A stretch of DNA of 64,000 nucleotides from Ephemerocybe angulata (Eukaryota > Basidiomycota > Agaricomycetes > Agaricales > Psathyrellaceae): the NCBI GenBank assembly GCA_013368325.1, contig JAACJK010000222.1, positions 310,001 to 374,000 of the forward strand, in the 5' to 3' direction. Made by a program: the position numbers and the translations under genes. The notes beneath the pieces are model-generated. The model did not search any database and was not told the DNA's origin. It saw nothing but the letters and a program-made list of their open reading frames with translations. Below are positions 12,389 through 23,516 of the stretch, piece after piece (the first letter of the stretch is position 1; the number at the start of each line of letters is the position of its first letter).

Positions 12389-12863
12389 ATGCCCGCGCTC
12401 GTTCAAACTTATGATGTGCTATTGGACCTGATTAACGACATGCAAGACTCCGTTTCGATCCAACTATTGCGAGACTATGGTCGTAATGCTGGAACCGTTG
12501 TCCTCCTCAACCCGATGGAGAGCGTCACCCTCGTCTTGGAATCCGGCTCCCCATATCGTTATGCTATTAAATCGCGAACTCGGGTCGCGAACATAACGTG
12601 AGTGGCCACCTGAACAAGCCTCCGCCACCCACCACTCACACAGAAACTCCCTCTTCTCCGTCCTCCGCAGCGCCAAGTCATGGAGAGACATCCAATGCTA
12701 CGTCTCGCATCTATTCTCCGGCGCGAACAGCATTCCACCAGGAGATGACTCTCCGATCACTTCAAGTGCAAATCGGGACACCCAGCAGCAGCAGCCAGTG
12801 AACGGAGTTAGCGTCGATCGTCTCTGGCGCGATCACCGTTTCTGCGTATGGCCAGAATCATAG
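12389..12863 (+). CDS. Small orphan protein B, paralogue of orphan A
   Basis: This is a two-exon protein of unknown function, about 135 residues. Exon 1 (MPALVQTYDVLLDLIND...) ends at codon ATA-AC before GTGAGT. Exon 2 follows TCCTCCGCAG and gives ITAKSWRDIQCYVSHLFSG, a Gln/Ser-rich linker, and a C-terminal VDRLWRDHRFCVWPES with stop at 12861-12863. Core similarity to orphan A covers LLRDYG, SVTLVLESGSPYRY, a basic patch and the WRD-x2-C motif. The intron falls at the same codon and phase in both copies. A second WRD occurs near the C-terminus (LWRDHRF). No transmembrane segment or signal peptide is seen. Without splicing the frame stops at once (ACG TGA), which argues for the intron. Function is unknown. 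Confidence 0.7.
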
Positions 12864-13423
12864 CAACCACGGACCTACAAACGGACTTTACGAACTGTAA
12901 TTTGTGAGTACCCCCAGGGAGCTCTTATCATCTGCCTCCTTTCTAGCCGCATTGGTCTCTAACCAGCCCTCGATGATCTTTTGTCTGCAGAACGACCACC
13001 AGACGTCATGTTGGCCAGCAAGTGACGCGACTGCTTTCTATCGCCTATCTATACCCTGCGGAGGCCATCTTGGGTCCCGCCTTTCGACCTATTTATCAAC
13101 CATTCGATCTTCGTCGTACGGTGGACAGCGTGCATGTGCGGGGCGTCGAACGCTCTGTCTCCGGAAGGGGATATTAGAGGCACAGAGGTGCGGCCACGGG
13201 GTGGTGGAGGGAGAATTGAAAAGTTGGAGGGGCTGGGAGTACCGAGGCTGTTGATCCTGGAATGGGCGTGTCTAGTCAGAGGGCGTAGCAGCTGACACTG
13301 CCAATTTATAAGGGGAAGCCTTGCCCCCCGTTGACATCCTTTTGAGCAGTGCAAAGTCTATGCATCCATTACTGAAAATAAGGTGAATACGATACGGAGT
13401 AGAGTGTAGGGAAAGGAAGGAGA
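12864..13423. other. Convergent 3' intergenic region
   Basis: This holds the 3' flanks of orphan B (plus) and bL17m (minus). A 116-codon plus-strand frame (12904-13254) is open but begins immediately after the orphan B stop and has no recognisable motif, so I did not call it a gene. Confidence 0.4.
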
Positions 13424-14504
13424 TTAGACGGCTGGGCGCTTAACGGACTTCAGCCTGAACGCTTTCTGCATCGTCAAGATGTTTGAAGGAGCCTTCCTCT
13501 GGTACCCCAGATCTCCCTGAGCAAGGTCGAGCACCGACCGCGTCTCTCCAACCAGCTTCTGTCCAGCAATCGTTCTGGGGGCGAAGTTGCGGGCATCCTT
13601 CTCCTTCTTCTTGTCAAACATAGCCTTCAAAGCTACGGGTGTTGCGAGCAGTTTGTCCTGTTCATTATGGGTATTAGAATGCGGACGAGATGTTATAAAG
13701 GAAGAGACGCACCGCATGTTCCGCTGCCTTGCCACTCAACTCCTCGAGCGCCTCAGCTCCCCTAAACCTAAGCAGCTTCTGTACATTCCACCTGGTTTTT
13801 GGCCTCAACAGACCACCCTTCTCTCCATATTCAATCCGCTGCTCCGCTTCCAGAATATCCTTTGCCTCCTGCGCCCCACCCGTCACAACCGTGCTAAGCT
13901 TCTCCTTCGCAATCTTGTTCTGGACGATCTCCCAGCCTACAGCACGGGCAGTCATTTCCCATCGGAGGTCTTCAGGGTTGTCGACGAGTTCAAGCACGGC
14001 TTGTGGTGCGTTGTCGCCCTGCCTGTTTCCAAGCTTGAGTACGCGAGTGTAGCCTCCTGGGCGCTCCGCGTAGCGTTTCGAGAAGGTTTCGAAAAGGTTC
14101 TTGAGGGCGATGGGCTTGAGGAGGAAGTTGGCAGCGCGCGTGTGGCTTCCGGGGTCCGCTTTCTTGCCCATAGTGATAATCTATTCGAGCCACATTGAAG
14201 AACGAGGGAGACAACAAATAGTAGATAGCAAGCGCGCGTGTGGGTTAGAACAGGATGTGGTAGGTTCGATAGTTGAACCTAACGCACTTTCTCAGCGAGA
14301 CGCGCTGTGTCCAAAGCTTTGGGGAGAGTAGTCCTTATCCGCTGGTGCTCGAATAACGACGTGACAAGATTACTGTAGGTGTACGGGGTGGTCAGCACAC
14401 CGAACCAAACCCGGGAACAGAGGCTCTTGGGTGGCATACCGGAGCATGAGGTCCCGATGGGACATTGTCCTTGAGAACTTTCGGAACGCTACGCCATGCT
14501 TCAT
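13424..14504 (-). CDS. MRPL8: Mitochondrial large-subunit ribosomal protein bL17m
   Basis: bL17 is a structural protein of the 54S mitochondrial ribosomal subunit. The true start is at 14504: [20 protein letters not shown], a near-perfect bL17 N-terminus. An intron (GTATGCCACC...CTACAG) leads to [19 protein letters not shown] and [10 protein letters not shown] second (GTGCGTTAGG...GAATAG) leads to [17 protein letters not shown], where the large downstream exon begins; the ATG at 14171 is internal. A further intron near 13660-13711 joins GKAAEHA to [18 protein letters not shown]. The protein is about 280 residues, longer than bacterial L17 (about 120) because of the C-terminal extension usual for fungal mitoribosomal proteins. 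There is no obvious separate presequence; the basic N-terminus may serve for import (inference). Confidence 0.95.
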
Positions 14505-15500
14505 GATTGAATCCCCTGGTGTTCAAGAGAGAAGGGGTGTGGGGGAATCGAACGGCGGCGGCGACTGCTGGCGAATGACGGAGAGGGTATGGGTCCAATA
14601 CTGCTTTTGGTTTCTTCCAAAATTTCGCGTGTTTATTACGTAATAACTGTTCCCTATTCCCTCGCTAAGTCTCGACGCGTCGCAGTCCTGCCGGACTCTA
14701 CTTGAACTCAAACACCCATGATATCAAGTTACATATTCGCTACATCCCCCATGCACCCAACTCCGTCTACCCGTCTAAAGGAACAAACTGCTGTAACGGC
14801 GCTCTCTTGACACTTACGCTCTAGCCCATTGTCCACCATTTCGCCTGTGGCTTTGACAACCGCTGGCGACCTGTTTTAGCATCCTCCAGGGCCTCGTGAA
14901 CAGGCTTATGGACTTCCTCCGACCCACTCGAATGCAAGGAATCGGAGGTCTTTCACCGCCGAGAACTCATGACCTGTACTTCGCTACCGTCCCTGTCTAG
15001 AGCTCGCAAGCAGTGTCAATCTGAGGCTCCTCCCATGAGACCACTAGCAATAACGTTGTTACCGCGACTTTTGACTTCGCAACAGGATGGCTCCCCCTTT
15101 AAATCTCGGAGGGTACCCTGTGTTCCAGGTATTTCGGTATCGTTCTGCCGCTTTCTCGACGTTCTTGAGAGAAGGAATGCGAGTACGAAGGGAATGGGTA
15201 TGGACATGGGCGTCCATTCACCGTGACGATTGTCAATTGAGCCTGCCTTCGACGTTGGCCGCAAACATCTCTTATGGTTCTGTTTCCATATTCTTCCTGC
15301 ATTTCTCACTTATCAATCGACCCATCCAAGGATGCCCATTTTGCAATGGCAAACTGCGAAACGCCGGTCGTCCAGATCTGGTCCTCTGGCATCTTGGGTA
15401 ACTTGTATAAATACCACTGCCTTCGCTATGTGTTCTCTTCAGTTCCTCCCCTCTTCGCTCCATCCCATCTACTACTATATTGCACAACAGCTCTTACATC
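14505..15500. other. Long divergent promoter region
   Basis: This 1-kb region lies between divergent bL17m (minus) and the zincin gene (plus). The only clear element is a TATA box near 15406. The short open frames on both strands show no domain or continuity. Confidence 0.5.
15406..15413 (+). promoter_or_regulatory. TATA box of the zincin gene
   Basis: TATAAATA lies 88 bp upstream of the ATG at 15501, in a plausible core-promoter position. A pyrimidine-rich stretch (cttcagttcctcccctcttcg) follows, as at fungal transcription starts. Assignment is by sequence and position only. Confidence 0.55.
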
Positions 15501-16712
15501 ATGTCAGGCAACTCCGATACTGTTGGCTCTGTGGCTGCCCAAGCACCCGCCGCCGTCGTCGAAGAGAACGACTTGCCGGAGTTCTACAATGGCTTCTGCG
15601 CCGACCAGACTCGTGCCCCCACCGGCGAGACCCGCATAGATGGCATGAAGGCCATCCTCACCAGGGCTGCCCTGATGTGGGAGAACGGCCGAGTAAGTTC
15701 CTATCGTACCCTCACCTTTACACCCAATGTTGATCTTTTTCCATTGCCAGACACTGACTGTCGGTTTCATCGAAGTCCCGGGTACCGCTAGGCAACAGCA
15801 GAAGGTCAAGGACACTGTTAAGGAGTGGGAGCGGTATGCAAACCTCCGTTTCCAATTCATCGACAACCCTGCAGTCGCCACCATTCGCATCTCTTTCCGA
15901 AAGAATGTTGGCTCTTGGTCGTACATCGGCAAGGGTTGCTTGTCTGCAACCATTCCCAAGACCTCGCCCACCATGAACTTCGGCTGGGTCGAGGACACCG
16001 CGTTTACCGCTCCCCAGGAGAGTGGCACGATCTTGCATGAATTCGGCCATGCGATTGGATACCTTCATGAGCATCAGAGTCCTCGCCGGGGCGAGAAGCT
16101 TCAACTGAAGGAGCAAGGTCTGTTCAGTGCATGCATTGGGAATGTTCTCTTCATCTGAACTATACTTACTTAGTGGTCATCGATTATTACGCGCGCACCC
16201 AAAACCCTCCCTGGAATGCCGAGAAGACCCGCCAGAATGTGCTCAACGTCTACAACACCTCTGAAGTGACTAACTTCTCTGCTTGCGATTTCACCTCCAT
16301 TATGATGTATGCTCCACCCACCTCTGCCTGGCGTTAACCCCAGCTAACGGCAGTATACAGGTACTTTATGCCCGCTGAGTTCAACGTCCAAGGTATCGCC
16401 ATCAAACCCAACAACGTCCTTTCTCCCCTCGACAAAGCCTTTGCCTTCCTCAACTACCCCTTCACTCCGGGCACTGCGTCGGTTGACCCCAGCGTCACTG
16501 TGGTCAGCGCTCTTAACACTATTGGTATTACTGGCGCCGTCAGAGCCAGCATCGCTACTGAGTGGGCTGAAGGTGACTGGCAGGGCGTTCGTGCTGAATT
16601 CACCAGGTGGTCTGTGAATCAGAAGGCTCTAAACGACAAGGCGGCGGCTTCTGCTGAGAGGGAGGAGATTGCCGCAGCTGTTCCTACTGCCAGCCCAATT
16701 GCTGTCAATTGA
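15501..16712 (+). CDS. Astacin-like zinc metallopeptidase (zincin), leaderless
   Basis: This is a zinc-dependent peptidase-like protein. Translation from 15501 (MSGNSDTVGSVAAQAPAAV) gives about 345 residues over four exons. The active-site helix is HEFGHAIGYLHEH (HExxHxxGxxH, with three His zinc ligands and the following Glu), as in astacins (M12A). After the last intron, SIMMYF forms the Met-turn. Upstream, MWENGR-TLTVGFIEVPG and VKEWERYANLRFQFID resemble the metzincin N-terminal subdomain. No signal peptide or propeptide is visible, so the protein looks intracellular or non-classically exported, unlike secreted astacins. The roughly 110-residue C-terminal part (VDPSVTVVSALNTIGITGA, Ala-rich end) has no recognised domain. 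Similar proteins occur in agaricomycetes; the substrate is unknown. Confidence 0.88.
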
Positions 16713-16864
16713 AGGGTAATGGTACGGTCGCGCCTGTACCTTTCTCGTTCCACAGAGTCCTCTGAATTCGGTCGTCGAGCTAAACATGAAAAAACATTGC
16801 ACAGTGTATAATTTACCTCTCTACGTTGCATCTAAATCGATTTTGAAAGTTAAAAAACCTTTAA

Positions 16865-18145
16865 CTAGATGTCGAGGTCCTCATCAGGATCATCATCATC
16901 GATGTCGTCTGCAGAATCTGGGTCGTAGAAAATAGTCCCCGTTGTATCTACAGGCTTTTCGACAGGTTGACCTAGTAAAATTGAAAGGGTAAGAATCCGT
17001 CAAGAAACCAAAGCTGAAAGAAGAACTGCTGACCTTCATGGGCATAAGGCAGTGGTACCTTTGATCGGGCTTCATGCTGAGCCGTCGTGAGGGACAGATT
17101 GAAGGACACATTTTGAGTAGGGTCTGCGCCAGCAGGTGCCTTGAAATATATGTAGTTAGCCCAAGACCTTCCTCGATTATGGGGCGTATGCCATACCTCA
17201 GCTGGAGTTTGCTTCGACCATATCGACCTCAACGCCTCTAAGTCGCTCCACTCGCATGGTCCCAACGACAGCGACCATGCCTCCAACTCCCTCTCCACAT
17301 TTCGCTTCCTTCCTGACACTCCGCGAACGAGGATTTCCACCACAATCTCTGTCGCGTCTCCGCTTCCTTCACCTTTGCTCCCAAATACAAGGTCATTTAC
17401 ATCCTTTTGTCGTTGACTTAGAGGAAGAAATACGCCCCAGAATTTGTTTGGCGGAGAGATCGGTGGTGGGGGTGTAAGGTATTCGACGGCGAGATGGTCA
17501 AGGATCACCGTTGGATGGGCTTTGATGTGTACGAGAGAGGGGGTGAAAGACGCTTGAGTGACAAGGGAAACGAGATCTACGCGTGTTCCATGGAGAACCA
17601 GAGTCGACCCTTGAGAGTATTCAGAAGGCAGTCCAGACAAGAAGACCAAAGTAGCATACCTGGACGCGCCGCAATTTTCGCGTGCGCATCACGGAGATAC
17701 TTGTATGCCTCTGAAAGAGAACCAACATCTGACAAGAGGCTGTCTATCGAATCTATCACAACGTCGACAGAGCTGGAGGTCGTGTTCAACGCTAAGCACA
17801 GTTTGGTCAATCGTCTTATGACTGGGAGTGAGGGCGTGTATACGACGTACTCTGATCCAACGTAGACAGTAGCTGAAGCCCAGGGTTGAAGTAATCCGTA
17901 GAGTATCCCGGAACATTGTCAAGCCAGTCGTGAACCTCAACATCCACCCCAGAGTTCTCAATCAAGTTTGAAGGAAGATACAAAAGTGAGAACAGGACAC
18001 GATGCCGAGGTTTGCCTTTCCCCACTTGCGAATTCGCCAGATACTGTCGAAGTAGTGGCACTGCAGTTTGCGCTACTGTGGACTGGAATACTGCCAACGA
18101 TGGCCGATTTTGAGTATCGTTGATGAAAGATTGAAGGAGAGCCAT
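16865..18145 (-). CDS. ELP5: Elongator complex subunit Elp5
   Basis: Elp5 (Iki1) is one of three RecA-like-fold subunits (Elp4-6) of Elongator, which modifies wobble uridines of tRNAs. The start at 18145 reads MALLQSFINDTQNRPSLAVF. The middle reads VLHGTRVDLVSLVTQASFTP and VILDHLAVEYLTPPPP. The C-terminus, after a final intron near 16974-17032, is IFYDPDSADDIDDDDPDEDL ending in DI-stop, the acidic tail typical of fungal Elp5. The segment DPTQNVSFNLSLTTAQHEAR precedes it, also a family hallmark. Length is about 350 residues. Stop TAG lies at 16865-16867. It is divergent from the dienelactone hydrolase across about 1 kb. Identity rests on the C-terminal signature; the N-terminal half is poorly conserved, as usual. 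Confidence 0.85.
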
Positions 18146-19200
18146 GGTGTTGATCCGCTAATTTAAATTACTCACGCAACAGTCAGCCGCCGGTCCGCCG
18201 GGCGTCTATCATAACACTCCCACCGTCCCTTGAACATCCACGACAATCTCACAAAAATCTCTATACCCACTAGAGTCTAGCAGTGCTGGCATAATTAATT
18301 GGGGCCACGTCGACACTGCGGCAATTGTCACGGAGACCGGGCGTACTTCGTCGTAGAACGGATTGTTCCATGGTAATGTCCGCCCAACCGTGCGTCTAGT
18401 TGTGCAGGTCATCGACTTATCCTCTCTTCAGATAATCTTTCTTCAAAAAGTAACTTCAAATGGGTAGACAGGAACATCCCTCAAGGCTGGCGCGCGAACG
18501 TTTAGTTTACTGCAGTCTACCGATAACCTATCTCTTTCGTCCCAACGAGCGTAGTGCTTAACTTAGTTGTTCCAGTCAATATCTGACATAGAACAATCAG
18601 AGAAGGGAGGCGAAGGAACAAATAGGATAGATTCTTAAGAGCCAGACTTGACTGCTTAACTATCATTGGATATAATCATCTTGAGCTAGGAGTCCATGCT
18701 CGCGCACATTCATGCACATGCATTATAGATCATGGCTACCTAAATTGCCTTACTATTCCTCCTAAAGCTTTTGAAGCAAGCCTCAAGCTTCAATCCCTAC
18801 TTCACCCTACCCAGTTTCTTCTCGTCCTGCCTGGGTCCTGGACTCAGGACATTTACCGCTGCTTCCCTGTTATGGTTTCTCCTTTGTTTACACGCTCTTG
18901 GAAGGACTTCTTCACTTCTGTACTTCTTGTTTATCCTTCATTCGTCCCTCGGAGATTTATTGGTAGTATTTATACGATGTCTAGCTACTAGGAATTACCA
19001 TCGGTTTTACCTTTCTTTCATCCGCTGCGCATAACTTCACCAACGCCCTACCACTGACATCAAGTCGGCGATATCGGAGCCTCTCACGACGTCATCTTGA
19101 TACAGTATGTGATCTGCTTGTGCCACCAACGATCGACCTAGCTCTCCCTCCTCCCAATCTCTTCTCCAGCGAAGAATCTCACATAACCTCCAGAAACACA
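18146..19200. other. Divergent intergenic region ELP5 / dienelactone hydrolase
   Basis: About 1.05 kb with no supported gene. A 67-codon minus-strand frame at 18209-18412 and an 87-codon hydrophobic plus-strand frame at 18771-19034 are open, but I see no family motif in either. The second lies where the 5' UTR of the hydrolase would be. The pyrimidine-rich stretch 18770-19120 is typical of fungal leaders. Confidence 0.45.
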
Positions 19201-20712
19201 ATGTTGATCACCAAGACTTACCAGGATGTGCCCACCAAGCTCGATGCGAACGGACGCCCCATTCGAATCTTCGTTATCGCGCCTAGCCTCCCAAACTACC
19301 CTCATGCAAAGTTTCCTGGTAAATGTTAATCTTCCGTGACCGTATTCGAGATACCTTAACACGTTACATAGGTGTCGTTGTTTTTAGGTGTGTTAATCTC
19401 TCAACCATACGTATAGAACGCTGTGCGAGCATTAATTGTAGCGAAATCTATCAAGTGACTGGTCCAGTCGAGCGCTTCGCGGGGCAGATCGCAAGCCAGG
19501 GCTATGTCGTTGGTAAGATGGACACCCTTTCGAAGGTATTTAGGTGGAGCTAAATCGACATTCATGCAGCCATTCCTTCTATCTACCACGAATTCGAAGG
19601 GCCCGAAGCGATCCCCTACGATAATGAGGGTACGTCCGCCCCGGGTCACGCCATGATCGTCCTTCAGAAAAAACTCACGTCTTCTTTCAGGAACTGACAG
19701 AGGGAATCTGTACAAAGTATCTAATACTGTGACAAGTGCCCGATGCTCGTGGGGCTGACTCCTGGCCTAGATTGAGAAGCGCGTTGAGGCGTATGACGAG
19801 GTATGCCTTTGGCGTTTAGAAATCGGAGCATGGTTTAAAGTTACCATTCTCGTTCCAAGGATGCTACTCTCGCCGTCGACCTTTTGACTGCTCACCCTAA
19901 CTGTAACGGTCGCATCGCAGGTATGGCAACTTATTGACGAATCGAACCCCCTCACCAAAGTTCCTTGACGTATCCAGCCACCGGCATGTGCCTCGGTGGT
20001 CACCTGGTACGTGGATCCGCTCCCCTGCAGGTCGTGGGCGCTAAACATACCATCGCTTTCAGGCATTCCGCGTAACACGTCCACATTTTTGACAGGGAAC
20101 AGGAGCACTGACTCCCCCCTTAATTGTATAGGCAACCTTCGATCCTCGGGTCCTAGCCTCCGTTTGCTGGTTCGCCACTGACGTCCACAGCGCAACCCTT
20201 GGGAAAGGCAAGCAGGACGACACCCTCGCCCGAGTGCGCAACGGTGACCTCACGAACAACGGAGAGCTGGTGGTACGTCGCCCCAGGTCTGACTCGCTTG
20301 CACATTAGTCACTACTAACATTGTTTACAACCCAGATGATCTTTGGCAAACAGGTAGGTCGCCATTCGAAGTGTTGTGGAAGTTAGGATTCATGAAGTGT
20401 CTCCGCCAGGACACACACGTACCACGGGAAGGAAGGGACCTTGTTCGAAAAACACTCGAAGACGCGAATGTTACTGTGTCGGTAAGTGGCTCCCCCGTGG
20501 ATCTATCTTGGGCGTGGGACTTAACATTCGTTCAGTTCCTGGAAGTTCAAGCGCAGCATGCCTTCATTCGGGACGAGTCATCCAAGGGTCGATGGGACGC
20601 AGCGCTGACTCGATCTCTCTTCACGTATATGCTTGAAGTCTTCGAAAGGACGGTGGGAAGAGATCTTGGACCCCGAGTTGAAACTACTGAAGCCCCGAGG
20701 CATGTATGCTAG
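19201..20712 (+). CDS. Dienelactone hydrolase family protein
   Basis: This alpha/beta hydrolase of the DLH family cleaves lactone or ester bonds; bacterial relatives act in chloroaromatic degradation, while fungal ones mostly have unknown substrates. The ATG at 19201 (MLITKTYQDVPTKLDANG) is followed by IRIFVIAPSLPNYPHAKFPG. The gene has many very short exons; splicing gives EIYQVTGPVERFAGQIASQG, AAIPSIYHEFEG, DLLTAHPNCNGRIAATGMCL and GGHLAFRAAL. The family triad is present: Cys in GMCLGGH, Asp in FGKQDTHVP and His in QAQHAFIRDE. Length is about 260 residues, normal for the family. No signal peptide is seen, so it is probably cytosolic. Exon ends in the 19320-19800 part were placed by eye and are the least certain. 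Confidence 0.88.
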
Positions 20713-21048
20713 CCAGTATTGATGATAAGGAGCTGGAATTCGATCATGTAACCAAACCCGAATAAATTCAAGAGGACTTCGATGCATGGTTTGAATATGT
20801 TCAAAGTTGTGCTATTTTTCGATTCAAATGGTGGTACAGCTAGACACAACGATGATACGTATACAAAGGCTCTGGCGTGAGGTTCCGCTCAGTTTACAAC
20901 AGAGTGCGCCAAGTTCGTGATCATTGAAATACAGTTGTCATGATGATGTTGTAGTAGCACAATTGCAAATGATACCAAAGAAAGCAGAAGGAAGATGAAA
21001 GAGACGTCGTGACGAGGAGAGGAGATGGTACAATTTTCTACGTCTAAT
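20713..21048. other. Convergent 3' intergenic region
   Basis: This 336-bp stretch lies between the dienelactone hydrolase stop and the TEF1 stop on the opposite strand. It is A/T-richer than its surroundings and probably holds both 3' UTRs. Nothing else is seen. Confidence 0.5.
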
Positions 21049-22721
21049 TTACTTCTTCTTGGTGGCCTTCTCAGCGGACTTGGTGACCTTGCCTCCGGAC
21101 TTCTCGGACTTGTCGACGGACTTGATGATGCCGACAGCGACGGTCTGCCTCATGTCACGGACAGCGAAACGACCGAGAGGAGGGTACTCGTTGTAAGACT
21201 CAACACACTGTGAGGAAAGAGGGTGTCAGAAGATGAGATCTCGAAACATGAACGTGAGACGTACCATGGGCTTGGAGGGGATGAGCTTGACGATGGCGGC
21301 GTCGCCAGACTTGACGAACTTGGGGGCGTCCTCGAGGGACTTACCGGTACGACGATCGATCTTCTCGATGAGCTCAGCGAACTTGCAAGCAATGTGAGCA
21401 GTGTGGCAATCGAGGACGGGTGCGTAACCGGCACCGATCTGACCGGGGTGGTTGAGGACGATGACCTGGGCGTTGAAGGAAGCGGCCTCCTTGGCGGGGT
21501 CGTTCTTGGAGTCGGAGGCGACGTTGCCACGACGGATATCCTTGACGGAGACGTTCTTGACGTTGAAGCCGACGTTGTCACCGGGGTTACCCTGCTCGAG
21601 CTGCTCGTGATGCATCTCGACGGACTTGACTTCGGTGGTGACGTTGGTGGGGGCGAAGGTGACGACCATACCGGCCTTGATGATACCGGTCTCGACACGA
21701 CCGACGGGCACAGTTCCGATACCACCGATCTTGTAGACATCCTGGAGGGGGAGACGGAGGGGCTTGTCGGAGGGACGGACGGGGGGCTCGATGGCGTCGA
21801 TGGCGTCGAGGAGGGTCTTACCCTTGAGAGGGCCGGTCTTTCCGTCACGGGCCCAACCCTTGTACCAGGGCATGTTGGGGGACTCCTCCAACATGTTGTC
21901 TCCGTGCCATCCGGAGATGGGCACGAAGGCGACAGCCTTGGGGTTGTAGCCGACCTTCTTGATGAAGTTGGAGGTCTCCTTGACGATTTCGTTGAAACGA
22001 TCCTCGGACCACTGAAGAAGCACAGTCGGTCAGAGCAGGTCGATAGGAGAGGACAAAGAGTAACGAACCTTGGTGGTATCCATCTTGTTGACGGCGACGA
22101 TGAGCTGACGGACACCGAGGGTGAAGGCGAGGAGAGCGTGTTCACGGGTCTGACCATCCTTGGAGATACCGGCTTCGAATTCACCAGTTCCACCAGCGAT
22201 GATGAGGATAGCACAATCGGCCTGGGAGGTACCAGTGATCATGTTTTTGATGAAGTCACGATGGCCGGGGGCGTCAATGACCTGCGGGGATAAGAGATTA
22301 GAAAACCAATTTAGATAACGAGGCGATGAGAAAGATAACGTACGGTGACCATGTACTTGGGGGTCTCGAACTTCCAGAGGGCGATATCGATGGTGATACC
22401 ACGCTCACGCTCGGCCTTGAGCTTGTCGAGGACCCAGGCTAGAGAGGAGGGTTTAGATCAGATGGGATCGTCGATGAAAATTTTTCGAGACACTCACCAT
22501 ACTTGAAGGAACCCTTTCCGAGCTCCGCAGCCTCCTTCTCGAACTTCTCGATGGTACGCTTGTCGATACCACCGCACTTGTAGATCAAGTGACCGGTAGT
22601 GGTGGACTTGCCGGAATCGACGTGTCCGATGACTATGGATGATAATGAGCGACGAACGAGGAGGAGCGAGATGAAGTTAATGCATACCGACGACGTTAAC
22701 GTGAGCCTTCTCCTTTCCCAT
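21049..22721 (-). CDS. TEF1: Translation elongation factor EF-1alpha
   Basis: EF-1alpha is the GTPase that delivers aminoacyl-tRNA to the ribosome. Translation from 22721 ([11 protein letters not shown]) gives about 460 residues with all G motifs: [20 protein letters not shown] (P-loop), [20 protein letters not shown] with GHRDF (G2/G3), and NKMD (G4). Domains II and III follow, with [20 protein letters not shown] and [20 protein letters not shown]. The C-terminus reads [20 protein letters not shown] and ends in TKKK-stop at 21049-21051. Six or so introns are seen; a pyrimidine-rich CTTCAG acceptor just upstream of the ATG suggests another in the 5' UTR. Third positions are strongly C-rich, as expected for a highly expressed gene; this makes long mirror frames on both strands. 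The C-terminal tail reappears in the gene at 29111-29515. Confidence 0.98.
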
Positions 22722-23516
22722 TTTTGATAGTTCTGAAGAGAGAGAACGTTAGTCTCTGGGCGATGTTGAAGATCGCACACGATGGCAGAGAAAAAAAAAG
22801 TTGGACTCTAGACAGCGGCGCCTAGATCATGAAGAGGCCTGCGATGGGGCGGGAGCATCGCAGACATCGCAGAAGGAGAAGGGGGATGAGAGGGGCGAAG
22901 AGGAGGACAACACTCACATGAAGGTTGGGGGATGGTGGATGGAAGAGAACAAGATGGAAAGAAAGAGCGATGCAAGTTGTCCTGTTATATTGGTTTCCGG
23001 CGCAATTTTTTTTTATCGATAGATAGATCTGATGGCTGATAAAAGAGGCGTGATCATGACTCGGGTAGATGCCGGAGCCGGCGCCGGCATCACCGCGCAT
23101 GGCTTGGCGGAATCCTCATGATCCGTCTCGAACCCTTGCTCCATCCTCGACGCCCTCGACGCCAGAAGTCCATTCCCTGCCCGTATGGACCCTTCCGACC
23201 CATGTGCTTTCGCGGAGACACTCGTAAATTGGGTTACTATACATTCCAGCTCTAATAAATTTATACTCTACAGAATTTGCGACGATAAACAGTGAAGGAT
23301 ACAACATGAGAGACAAATCGCTGGGTCATCAGTGGCAGCGGGTACAAATGGGAAGTGTGAAGTGCGAATATAGATAACGAGGCCCGAACTGTGTGGTGCG
23401 CGCCCGATGCCCTTAACCCTTCCATCGATAAACTATATATCTACGGCGACATGTGGATATCTGTCGCATCTCTGGGCTTTTTATATATTAGTCTGCTGAC
23501 CTTGGCAACTTTGCAA
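22722..23516. other. TEF1 promoter and kinase 3' flank
   Basis: The part next to TEF1 (about 22722-23100) should be its promoter and leader, with a likely 5' UTR intron ending CTTCAG just before the ATG. The rest is the 3' flank of the kinase gene. A run of T (about 23007-23016) and pyrimidine-rich tracts occur. No gene is seen. Confidence 0.5.

Noticed and set aside
18771..19034. Hydrophobic 87-codon frame upstream of the dienelactone hydrolase
   Set aside because: It is pyrimidine-rich leader DNA, which reads as Leu/Phe/Ser in every frame, and has no splice link to the gene.
21150..22293. Frames of about 355 codons on both strands overlapping TEF1 (Ser/Pro-rich on the minus strand, Gly/Asp/Val-rich on the plus strand)
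   Set aside because: They mirror the strongly C-biased third positions of TEF1, cross its introns and have no family resemblance.
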